Positions 15,976-23,005 of a stretch of 64,000 nucleotides of DNA are shown here, piece by piece. This DNA is from Candidatus Nanoarchaeia archaeon (GTDB taxonomy: Archaea; Nanobdellota; Nanobdellia; CSSed11-243R1), in NCBI GenBank assembly GCA_028713895.1, contig JAQTNH010000001.1, positions 307,808 through 371,807 on the forward strand, in the 5' to 3' direction. Every line of letters begins with the position of its first letter. The stretch's first letter is position 1. The notes below the pieces were generated by a model that saw only the letters and a program-made list of their open reading frames with translations, made no database searches and was not told the origin of the DNA. The position numbers were made by a program, and so were the translations under genes.

Positions 15976-15993
15976 TTTTTATCACCTTCAACA

Positions 15994-16311
15994 TTAACAC
16001 TGTGAACATACAGTGATTCCTGCCGCGCTCCAGTCGCATGAAGCCGTGTCTACCTTGTTTTTGCAGGCATCGCACAGCGCTTCTTTCGGACAGGCAACAC
16101 CGCTGCAATCAAAACCCGAACTCATCCCTGACGCCCAGAGATTACAATTGGCAACATCAGTTGCGCTTGAGCCGATTGAAAGCTGGTCACTTGCAGTTGT
16201 TTTTCCAGACTGGCTGGTTGTTATTGCAAAGATGACAAGCACTGAAATCGCAATCACGGTTATCACCACCAGAACAACTGTGCTCATTGGAAGTTCCTGC
16301 GCTTTTTTCAT
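15994..16311 (-). CDS. Eight-cysteine mini-pilin, CPK type
   Basis: 105 residues from the ATG at 16311: MKKAQELPMSTVVLVVITVIAISVLVIFAITTSQSGK. The ectodomain pattern C-x2-WASG ... C ... CPKEALCDAC ... C ... C-x2-C matches the next upstream gene closely (CSAWASG ... CPKQAICDYF), showing tandem duplication. The TGA of that gene lies 6 nt upstream of this ATG. Confidence 0.74.
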   Translation of the reverse strand: MKKAQELPMSTVVLVVITVIAISVLVIFAITTSQSGKTTASDQLSIGSSATDVANCNLWASGMSSGFDCSGVACPKEALCDACKNKVDTASCDWSAAGITVCSQC

Positions 16312-16316
16312 TTTAA

Positions 16317-16733
16317 TCAACAATCCCCGAGAGTTGGCGTGAATAATTTGGCTGCTGGCGTGCAGTCAATGCACCAGCATGCTTCAGCAGTATCCGTACG
16401 CAAGAAATAATCGCATATTGCCTGTTTCGGGCAGGCTCCGTCAGCTGCAGTTGCGCCGCATGGTTTTGCGGGAAGTATCCCTGAAGCCCAGGCGCTGCAT
16501 TTTGCGTTCTGGGTCGCGGTCACCCCTATTTCCTGCTGCCCCTTTACTGTCTGCTGCCCAGTTGAGAACTGTCCGAAGAAAAAGACAGTCACAACAGAAA
16601 GCACGATAAGGACTATGACTATGATTACGACTGTTGTCATCGGAAGCCCCTGTCCGCGTTTTTCAAGAAGGTGCCTGAGCTTCTCAAACAGCGACTTTCC
16701 CTTTCGTGAACGCAATAATTTCTTTTTTGCCAT
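16317..16733 (-). CDS. Eight-cysteine mini-pilin with long basic leader
   Basis: 138 residues. A 27-residue, strongly basic prefix (KKKLLRSRKGKSLFEKLRHLLEKR) precedes GQGLPMTTVVIIVIVLIVLSVVTVFFF. The ectodomain has eight cysteines and shares C-x2-WASG and CPKxAxCD with the downstream paralogue. The long basic N-region is unusual and might affect membrane insertion or peptidase recognition. Confidence 0.72.
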   Translation of the reverse strand: MAKKKLLRSRKGKSLFEKLRHLLEKRGQGLPMTTVVIIVIVLIVLSVVTVFFFGQFSTGQQTVKGQQEIGVTATQNAKCSAWASGILPAKPCGATAADGACPKQAICDYFLRTDTAEACWCIDCTPAAKLFTPTLGDC

Positions 16734-16774
16734 CTCCTCACCTTTAAATCCTAAAACCTCTGTTTTAAAATAGT

Positions 16775-16945
16775 TTATGTTGATGCAGCAATTGTCGGGC
16801 CCTGGCCTGAAAGGAACTCAAGGGTCTTGGCAATCAAATCAAGCTTTGAAACTGCAAGCCCGATGACAACCGCAAGTATTATGACTACCAAAACCAAAAT
16901 CAGTATTTCTCTGGATGCAAGGTCTATTGCGCCGCGTTTATCCAT
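16775..16945 (-). CDS. Mini pilin-like protein, 56 aa
   Basis: From the ATG at 16945: MDKRGAIDLASREILILVLVVIILAVVIGLAV, a K-R-G leader with an acidic residue shortly after the cleavage site and a single hydrophobic helix, then a 20-residue tail. In-frame upstream codons to 16999 are not needed. No ectodomain; probably a core or adaptor subunit. Confidence 0.62.
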   Translation of the reverse strand: MDKRGAIDLASREILILVLVVIILAVVIGLAVSKLDLIAKTLEFLSGQGPTIAAST

Positions 16946-16949
16946 TGTT

Positions 16950-17117
16950 TCATGCTCCCGGGACAAGTGTATTGCCGATGTTCGTGATATTCTCAACACT
17001 TGACGCTCCCTGGCTGCTAATCATAATCCCAATCACAACGATAATCATCACCACAATCACAAAGAGGGCGAGCATCACTATTGTGCTCATGCTCAGCTCA
17101 ATCGCAGCTTTTGACAT
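16950..17117 (-). CDS. Mini pilin-like protein, 55 aa
   Basis: Short gene coding MSKAAIELSMSTIVMLALFVIVVMIIVVIG and then a 25-residue tail ending NTLVPGA. The IELSMST after the K-A motif matches the ELPMST of the Cys-rich mini-pilins. The ATG overlaps the TAA of the preceding gene (TAATG), and the stop is 4 nt before the next ATG, so it is embedded in the operon and very likely translated. Confidence 0.65.
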   Translation of the reverse strand: MSKAAIELSMSTIVMLALFVIVVMIIVVIGIMISSQGASSVENITNIGNTLVPGA

Positions 17118-17317
17118 TATCCGCCTCCGTGCTTGACCTGTTCAAGAGTGCTCACGATTCCCTGCACGTTTTCTCCGCCGCTCCTGCTTACTGTGGTTAT
17201 GAACACCAGAATAACTGCAAGCCCTATCACCACCAGAAGGATGGTGATTACTGTCGCGGAAACTCCGCGCCTGTTAAGCCCGACAAATAATTTTTTAAAA
17301 AGATTTTTTAGCCCCAT
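17117..17317 (-). CDS. Mini pilin/archaellin-like protein, 66 aa
   Basis: MGLKNLFKKLFVGLNRRGVSATVITILLVVIGLAVILVFITTVSR: a basic leader, R-R-G-V-S cleavage-type motif and a hydrophobic helix, close to the N-terminal consensus of archaellin-like proteins. Only 25 residues follow. Its TAA overlaps the ATG of the next gene by one base. Confidence 0.66.
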   Translation of the reverse strand: MGLKNLFKKLFVGLNRRGVSATVITILLVVIGLAVILVFITTVSRSGGENVQGIVSTLEQVKHGGG

Positions 17318-17475
17318 TTGAATCCGCTCCAGTCAGTTGCATAATTGAACAGCCCGCTTTCCCCTATCTGCTGTTTGAAAATCAAAGCGAGTATTATAAT
17401 GACGGCGAGCAGTATTATCGCCCCTATCAGAATCATGATTGTGCTTGGCGGCTGAAGCCCGTGTTTGTTTGTCAT
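17308..17475 (-). CDS. Mini pilin-like protein, 55 aa
   Basis: From the ATG at 17475: MTNKHGLQPPSTIMILIGAIILLAVIIILALIF, an N-K-H-G motif, a Pro-Pro turn and a membrane helix, followed by a 21-residue aromatic tail (FNYATDWSGFKWG). The gene overlaps the start of the next one by 10 nt, and its ATG is 3 nt beyond the stop of the 463-residue gene. Confidence 0.62.
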   Translation of the reverse strand: MTNKHGLQPPSTIMILIGAIILLAVIIILALIFKQQIGESGLFNYATDWSGFKWG

Positions 17476-17477
17476 GT

Positions 17478-18869
17478 TCAATACTCCGGAGTGCATCCTG
17501 CATTTGTGCAGCTCTGTCCGTCTGCCATTGCGCCGCAGTTCGTGGCCTGCAAATCAGCCATGCTTCCTGTCGAGCCCTCGCAGCGCCCTGTGCTGCTTGC
17601 GCCCATTGCTGTTGACACCTGTGTGCAACCGACATCTGCGCAGGCGTCAATAAAAATCTGCTTGTCATATGTCTTTCCGCTTATCACAAAAACATCGCAG
17701 GCGTCAGACGCGGTTTTCTCGCAGTAATCCCCGCACTTTGCTGTTGCTGGAGTCCCTGTGCAGCCTGAAATTTCAGTGATGCACCTGCTGGAATCGCATT
17801 TGTATCCGGCATCGCAATCAGCATCAACTGCGCATTCAGACTCGTCTACATTGACAGGCACGTCATCCCCGCTCCATGTGAACGGGTCGCAGTTCTTGTC
17901 ATAGGTCAGGTCTGTTTTAAGGCACCAGTATATCTCATCATAAGCGCCGGGCATCTGGTCAGCGCGGCTGGAACAGTCTTCCTTGTCTGGATTGCATCCT
18001 GGGAAAGGATTTGATTTTATGTCGCAGTCAGAATCTTCCCATCCGCCTGAACCATCATCAGCATATTTTATGAAAAGCACACCTTTCTTGAAAGAGCTGA
18101 ACCAGTAGTCCTGATTGTTGTTCCAGTCTCCTGTAGTGCCTGTTGCCGTGAATGCATCAGCGCCTGTCAGGACTATTCGCGGCCCTGCATGCCTTGCATT
18201 TTGTTTTTCAAGCTCAGGATACCCAAGCTTGTTCCAGTAAGTAATATCTGAAAAAGAATAATTTGCATGCGTCATGAAATCAAGAAGCTCGTAAAAGTCG
18301 GTTGATTCGTTCAGATTAAATGCTATTGTGAAGCAGGTTCGCGGGTTCGGGGGCGTCTTTCCGCTGGTTGGATTATATTTTCCTGCAGTATACATATCCC
18401 AGCAGTCAACAGTCCTTATGGCAACTTCCTTGAAGAAAGTGTTTTTTGTCATCCCCTTGTCTGATTCGCACGGGGTGCTGTATTTCATGTCAATAGCAGA
18501 ATTCTGGCAGGAAAAAAGCGGAATGCTTGCCTCGAGCTCTTTAAGATTGCTGCTTATTTTTCCAAGAGTGCCCTCCTCAACATCAGTAACAAGCCCCACA
18601 ACTTTATCCTTAACCCAGCCGATGACTCCTGAGCCCCCGCTGGTGCTTTCCTCAGCAACATCATACAAGCTCCACATTATGTGAAGCGGAACTCCGCGCG
18701 CATATGCGCCTGCTGTTGTCATTGTCGGGCAGAAAAATGACATTGATGCTGGAAATATGCCAGACTGAAAAATGAAGATTATCCCAATAGTGAGAGACAC
18801 CACTATGATTATCAGCGAAGACAAAATTCCGAGGCCGCCCTGCGCCTTTTTATTTAAAACTTTTTTCAT
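17478..18869 (-). CDS. Large Cys-rich pilin-like protein, 463 aa
   Basis: MKKVLNKKAQGGLGILSSLIIIVVSLTIGIIFIF is a class III-like leader. The ectodomain shares GKYNPTSGKTPPNPR with GRYDPLAGADPPNPR in the 331-residue neighbour, so they are paralogues. The last 130 residues are very Cys-rich (ECAVDADCDAGYKCDSSRC and later CADVGCTQ, CTNAGC), like small EGF-like disulfide domains. Its start overlaps the upstream stop by 4 nt (ATGA). Possibly a tip adhesin. Confidence 0.74.
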   Translation of the reverse strand: MKKVLNKKAQGGLGILSSLIIIVVSLTIGIIFIFQSGIFPASMSFFCPTMTTAGAYARGVPLHIMWSLYDVAEESTSGGSGVIGWVKDKVVGLVTDVEEGTLGKISSNLKELEASIPLFSCQNSAIDMKYSTPCESDKGMTKNTFFKEVAIRTVDCWDMYTAGKYNPTSGKTPPNPRTCFTIAFNLNESTDFYELLDFMTHANYSFSDITYWNKLGYPELEKQNARHAGPRIVLTGADAFTATGTTGDWNNNQDYWFSSFKKGVLFIKYADDGSGGWEDSDCDIKSNPFPGCNPDKEDCSSRADQMPGAYDEIYWCLKTDLTYDKNCDPFTWSGDDVPVNVDESECAVDADCDAGYKCDSSRCITEISGCTGTPATAKCGDYCEKTASDACDVFVISGKTYDKQIFIDACADVGCTQVSTAMGASSTGRCEGSTGSMADLQATNCGAMADGQSCTNAGCTPEY

Positions 18870-19861
18870 ATCGCCTCAATACACACTACAACCGCGTCAT
18901 GCGCGTATTCCCATGGTGAATTCCCGGATATGCCGTCATGCACTATGTCTCCCTGGCGCTCTTCATCTGAATATTCCCCCATGTGAATCCAGGACTCCCT
19001 GTTCTCTTTTGCCAAATCAGAATATGCTTTTGCATCATTATACAAGGCTGGGTAACAGATGCTCGTGCCTGCAGTGTACAAGTCATATTTGTGGTCATCC
19101 TTGTACATGATATAGACTATTGAGTCCTTGATGCTGCATCCGCTGAAGCTCGCAAAATTATTGCCCTTGGACTCACCTGCGCAGTAAAGATACAGGCGCA
19201 TTTCTTCGTCATTGCCCTTAAACCAGTCGGTCTTGTTCGGATACATTTTCAGAAGCGCATCATAGGCATCATTGAAAGTAACTGATTTGTCAAGATGGGT
19301 TTCAAGAATGAAAATAGCTCGCGGGTTCGGGGGGTCTGCGCCTGCAAGAGGGTCATATCTCCCGTTGCCCATTATATCGCGCGCATCAATCAGGCTTCCG
19401 GCCAAAACTTTGTAAAACTCTTCAGGAGCGGATTCTTTTCCAGCCTCAACTTTGCCGATGTCAACTGTGCTTGGGGGACAGACAAGGGGAAAAGTTGAAA
19501 GCAGTTCAAGGGAGAATGCATCTGCTTGGTCAATCCCCTCCATGTAACCTCCATAGGCAGCACCTGCGACTCCCGGGGCCCCAAGAACTCCTCCAGCAGG
19601 TATAAGAACAATTGCAGCGATGATTCCGTATGCTGTGCCGTAGATTGATGCATACGTAGATGAAAGGACATTTATAATCTTCATAATCACTTCAAGCAGG
19701 ATTCCGCGGGAATATGATGACGCTGTGCATGCAAGACTGTAAACTGATGTTTTTGCAGGGCCTGCAACTCCCTGCGCCAAAAGAAGATAAAGGACTATGA
19801 CAGAGACTGTCACTGCAATCACAAGCCCTATTACAGTTTCAAAAAATGCTTTCTTGTTCAC
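18866..19861 (-). CDS. Large pilin-like protein, 331 aa
   Basis: MNKKAFFETVIGLVIAVTVSVIVLYLLLAQG begins the protein: K-K-A, with a Glu early in the helix, close to the classic +5 Glu of type IV pilins. A second hydrophobic stretch (YGTAYGIIAAIVLIPAGGVLG) lies near residues 75-95. The remaining part is paralogous to the 463-residue gene, sharing the PPNPR block and the spacing of nearby segments. Function in the cluster is inferred only. Confidence 0.73.
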   Translation of the reverse strand: MNKKAFFETVIGLVIAVTVSVIVLYLLLAQGVAGPAKTSVYSLACTASSYSRGILLEVIMKIINVLSSTYASIYGTAYGIIAAIVLIPAGGVLGAPGVAGAAYGGYMEGIDQADAFSLELLSTFPLVCPPSTVDIGKVEAGKESAPEEFYKVLAGSLIDARDIMGNGRYDPLAGADPPNPRAIFILETHLDKSVTFNDAYDALLKMYPNKTDWFKGNDEEMRLYLYCAGESKGNNFASFSGCSIKDSIVYIMYKDDHKYDLYTAGTSICYPALYNDAKAYSDLAKENRESWIHMGEYSDEERQGDIVHDGISGNSPWEYAHDAVVVCIEAI

Positions 19862-20116
19862 TTATTTTCCCCCGCCAAGTATATCCCAGATGTATGTCCC
19901 GAAGCTTGATGCCGGGCCGGCTGCCTGCTGCGGAGAAAGCTTCCACCACAGCAGAGCCGCGACAAGCGCGACAACAACTATGAAAAATATTATTGCGACA
20001 ATCATTTTTACATTAAATTCAGTTCCCTGCTCCTCAAAGCCTTTTTTTTGGGAAAGCAAAGCATTTAGGGAAAAGAAACCTTCAGATTTTTTTATGCCCT
20101 TCTTGTTCATTTCCAT
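19862..20116 (-). CDS. Single-pass pilin-like or adaptor protein, 84 aa
   Basis: About 84 residues from the ATG at 20116 (MEMNKKGIKKSEGFFSLNAL). A basic K-K-G motif comes first but the membrane helix (MIVAIIFFIVVVALVAALLWWKL) starts only about 35 residues later, so this is an atypical leader. The short tail is Gly-rich. Tight spacing on both sides keeps it in the operon. Confidence 0.6.
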   Translation of the reverse strand: MEMNKKGIKKSEGFFSLNALLSQKKGFEEQGTEFNVKMIVAIIFFIVVVALVAALLWWKLSPQQAAGPASSFGTYIWDILGGGK

Positions 20117-20121
20117 TGCCC

Positions 20122-20787
20122 CTATTTGAAACATACCCCGTAATCCTGCGCTTCATTCTCGGAAGGCGCGATGCCTGGAACAGAGGAGTCTGCTGTGAAC
20201 TGCAGCGTGCACGGAACAAGAGCGGATGTGTCAATCTCCAGGTACTGCGTGCTTATTATGCGTTCGGAGCCGGACTGGATATCGGCCGGGGTTGTGCCGC
20301 TCCAGACATCCCTGGTTTGCTGGTACATGTGCACTGTTGCTTTTGCAGGCTCCATTCCGTTGTTAGTGACTTTCAGCGTGACAATCGCATATTTTGCATT
20401 TGTTTTCGGGAAATTCGCAGTGCATCCTGATGTGCAGGCATCTTTTGCGGATTTTGCAGGGTCCTCAGTGGGCGAACCAAATTTTGCATCGCAGCGCGCA
20501 TTGCATTCAGCGTAGCTGTCAGTTGAAATGCTTTCTACAGAAACAAGCATTGCAAGGCTGTCTGCTGTGCCCATGTGCGCTGCAGGGGAATAAAGAAGCC
20601 ATTTGACTCCTGTGTAACAAAGAAGCTGGTCATATGAGATGAAGGTGCCTGTGAAAAGCGAAATGACAACGACAGTGCTTATTATCAAAGACATGAACAA
20701 TCCTGCGAACACAATACCCTTTCTGCCCCTTTCTTTAGAAAAGAAAGGTGTAAGCTGCCCCAAAGAAACTAATATAGATTTCTTCAT
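20122..20787 (-). CDS. Exported pilin-like protein with family A repeat in its leader
   Basis: 221 residues. The N-terminus MKKSILVSLGQLTPFFSKERGRKG precedes a hydrophobic helix (IVFAGLFMSLIISTVVVISLFTG). Residues 8-23 are encoded by a complete family A element (20723-20772), so the repeat is translated in frame as leader. The ectodomain has a cysteine pair region CNARCDAKF...CTSGC and a beta-sandwich-like end (VTLKVTNNGMEPAKATVHMY). GGTGA from the duplicated TadC end serves as its ribosome binding site. Confidence 0.7.
   Translation of the reverse strand: MKKSILVSLGQLTPFFSKERGRKGIVFAGLFMSLIISTVVVISLFTGTFISYDQLLCYTGVKWLLYSPAAHMGTADSLAMLVSVESISTDSYAECNARCDAKFGSPTEDPAKSAKDACTSGCTANFPKTNAKYAIVTLKVTNNGMEPAKATVHMYQQTRDVWSGTTPADIQSGSERIISTQYLEIDTSALVPCTLQFTADSSVPGIAPSENEAQDYGVCFK
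20723..20772. repeat. Family A element inside coding sequence
   Basis: CTGCCC, stem CCTTTCTTT (20728-20736), loop AGA, stem AAAGAAAGG (20740-20748), then TGTAAGCTGCCCCAAAGAAAC. It is read in frame on the minus strand within the leader of the 221-residue protein. Confidence 0.75.
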
Positions 20788-20952
20788 GCGAACTCACCCT
20801 GCCCTTTTTTCTTCAAAAGAGAAAAGCGTAAGCTGCGGAAAAGAGAACATATCATCCTGCTCATGCGAACTCACCCCTGCCCTCTTTTCTCGCAAGAAAA
20901 GAGTGTAAGCTGCCCAGAAAAGAGGCATTTACGTATTTCATGCGAACTCACC
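20784..20952. repeat. Two family A elements between three copies of the TadC-gene end
   Basis: TCATGCGAACTCACC occurs exactly at 20784-20798, 20861-20875 and 20938-20952. Read on the minus strand it is GGTGA, TTCGC, ATGA: the last TadC codons and stop, a ribosome binding site, and an overlapping ATG. Family A copies fill the two gaps (20799-20850 and 20876-20927; the second has the perfect stem CTCTTTTCT/AGAAAAGAG). The TadC stop uses the right copy and the next gene's ATG uses the left copy, so duplication kept both genes intact while separating them by 150 bp. Confidence 0.8.
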
Positions 20953-23004
20953 AAGTGTTATTGCGATGCGCGCCATGCTTCCAAATCCGATTGTGACCAC
21001 GAGTGTTATGATAAGATAAACAGTCATTGATATAAAAAGCGAACGCTGTATGCTGTCAAGCATCTGCACCCTGTCATCGCCGTACTCAATCTTGCTCGCA
21101 AGCACAGTGGAGATGACAACAATCTCGACAAGATATATCCCGACAACTATCTGGAAAATCGGCAGGGGTATTGTGCTGCTCATCTGGAAGAACCCGAATG
21201 CCATGGAGCCCCCAAGGGAAGAGCCGCCTCCGAGAGTCGAGGGAAGGGATGCTGCGGTTGTTGCGCTGGTGATTTTTTCTCCGAGCACCGAGAGTATAAT
21301 CATAATCATCGCTGTCAAGCCGACAATTATCCCTGAGATAAGGGGCGCGATGAACGCTGTCTGGAACTTGATTGTTGAAATTGTCTCTGCAAGCACATCG
21401 CGGATTTTTTCCTCGATGCGGTGCACTGACTGGAGATAAGTCGAAATGTGCATGAGCGAGGTTGCCGCAACTTCCTGCGACTCCTTTGTTGACTCGATGA
21501 AAATTTTCATGACGCTCTTGATAAGGGCGGACGGGTAAAACACAAGCGCCCCGTAGACGCTGTCAAAAATTGCGCGCTTCAAATCCATACCGAGCTTCTG
21601 CATGTTGTTAACAACCTGGTGGATGAAATCCGCAATGTTTGAGTTCTTCATTGTCTGGGCTGTCTTCAGCATTGCAACTTCAGCAGGAACGCCCTCGGAC
21701 AAGCGGTTCCCTATCTGGAAAACTGCGTAGGAGAAATCATCCTCTGTGCTGCGGATTGCCTTGCGGATTGCAACACGTGGCCCGGTCGCGAGCTTGCAGA
21801 AAAATGCTATTGCAAACCCGAGAGCTGCAACCAGAAACATCGAGAAAAATATGTCGTTCTCAGAGGGCATCGCAGACTGGAAGTATAAAGCATAAACAAA
21901 GTAAACAGAACTGAACAAAAGGAAAACAATGACTGCGGGAATAATTGCGTGCACAGGCTTTCCAAACAGGATAAACTTGTTGCGCGGCGGAGCATCAGGG
22001 TGGTTCTCAACATCAATCTGCTGGAATGCTGCAGGGCGCGTTGCAAGAACCTGATAAATCAAAATGATTACAACGCCAGGAAGTATTATGTCGTACAATA
22101 TGAAAAGCGTCGTCGGATTAACGACATCCGCCATGAATGCGCCAATCAACGGGAGCATGACAAGCCCCATGATTGGGAGGGTGATGCCGAGCATGAAAAT
22201 TGCGGAGACTGGGGTTCGCAGGTTGTTGACATAGTGCACCATTGTCTCGTAAGTGCCGTCAAGGATGCGCTTCAATGCCTGGTCAAGCATGTTCAGCCGG
22301 CGCTCCTCGCTTGTCTGCACCAGGGAAGTTTCAATGAGATAAACTGAATCCACAAAAGCGTCATTGTAATCGCGCCACTGCTCAAGATAGTGGCTCAGGG
22401 CGTCAATGATGTCAACATATTTCTTGACAGAAACATCCCAGAGAAGTTTTGCGAGGTCGTCTGCAAGCGGGCCTTCAAGGTTCTCTGCAGCGAACTTCAC
22501 TGCAGCCTCGAGATTGGAAACGTTCTTCATGTAAATGACAATGTAAAGCACAGCCATTATCATCTCCGTGCCGACGCGGGAGCGGCGTATCATCAGGAGA
22601 CGCTGCGGATAACTGCGGAAATAAAAGAATGCAATCACTGCGCTAAGCATCAGGGTGACTGCAAAAAGCATCGAGATGAAAAGGAAACCTGCGCCCAAAA
22701 GGAATAGTGCCATGAACGCAAGCAGCGCGAATGCCATTGAGTCCTCTGCAGTGAGGTTCATGTTGAATGCCTTGAAAATTGTGTCTATCTCGCTCTTTTT
22801 CGGCTCATTGACTTTGTACTTGATGAAGCTGCCTGCAAATTTTGCGAGCTTTTCATATAGCATGCGTATGCGGTTCTTTCCTCCGGAGAAAATCTTGAAC
22901 TCGCGCGAAGTAATGTCCTCTGGGGTGCTGCCTCTTTTTTCAGAGATGTAATCGTTCAAGAGCCTTGAAGCGATTTCTTTTTCAGGTTGTTCTTTTTTAG
23001 CCAT
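20938..23004 (-). CDS. TadC/FlaJ-like pilus assembly membrane protein, two T2SSF domains
   Basis: Polytopic platform protein of an archaeal type IV pilus-like machine, expected to sit under the ATPase. 688 residues from the ATG at 23004, 1 nt after the ATPase stop; the open frame extends further upstream but that overlaps the ATPase gene. After a cytoplasmic N-terminus there are about 8-9 membrane helices and two T2SSF-type cytoplasmic helical blocks (one around VLYIVIYMKNVSNLEAAVKFA, one around FSYAVFQIGNRLSEGVPAEVA), as in archaeal FlaJ/TadC proteins. The final bases are triplicated by repeats. Confidence 0.85.
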   Translation of the reverse strand: MAKKEQPEKEIASRLLNDYISEKRGSTPEDITSREFKIFSGGKNRIRMLYEKLAKFAGSFIKYKVNEPKKSEIDTIFKAFNMNLTAEDSMAFALLAFMALFLLGAGFLFISMLFAVTLMLSAVIAFFYFRSYPQRLLMIRRSRVGTEMIMAVLYIVIYMKNVSNLEAAVKFAAENLEGPLADDLAKLLWDVSVKKYVDIIDALSHYLEQWRDYNDAFVDSVYLIETSLVQTSEERRLNMLDQALKRILDGTYETMVHYVNNLRTPVSAIFMLGITLPIMGLVMLPLIGAFMADVVNPTTLFILYDIILPGVVIILIYQVLATRPAAFQQIDVENHPDAPPRNKFILFGKPVHAIIPAVIVFLLFSSVYFVYALYFQSAMPSENDIFFSMFLVAALGFAIAFFCKLATGPRVAIRKAIRSTEDDFSYAVFQIGNRLSEGVPAEVAMLKTAQTMKNSNIADFIHQVVNNMQKLGMDLKRAIFDSVYGALVFYPSALIKSVMKIFIESTKESQEVAATSLMHISTYLQSVHRIEEKIRDVLAETISTIKFQTAFIAPLISGIIVGLTAMIMIILSVLGEKITSATTAASLPSTLGGGSSLGGSMAFGFFQMSSTIPLPIFQIVVGIYLVEIVVISTVLASKIEYGDDRVQMLDSIQRSLFISMTVYLIITLVVTIGFGSMARIAITLGEFA

Positions 23005-23005
23005 T

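Noticed and set aside
20723-20952. CRISPR array
   Set aside because: Spaced repeats occur, but unit spacing is irregular, the spacers are themselves homologous elements and no cas genes are nearby.
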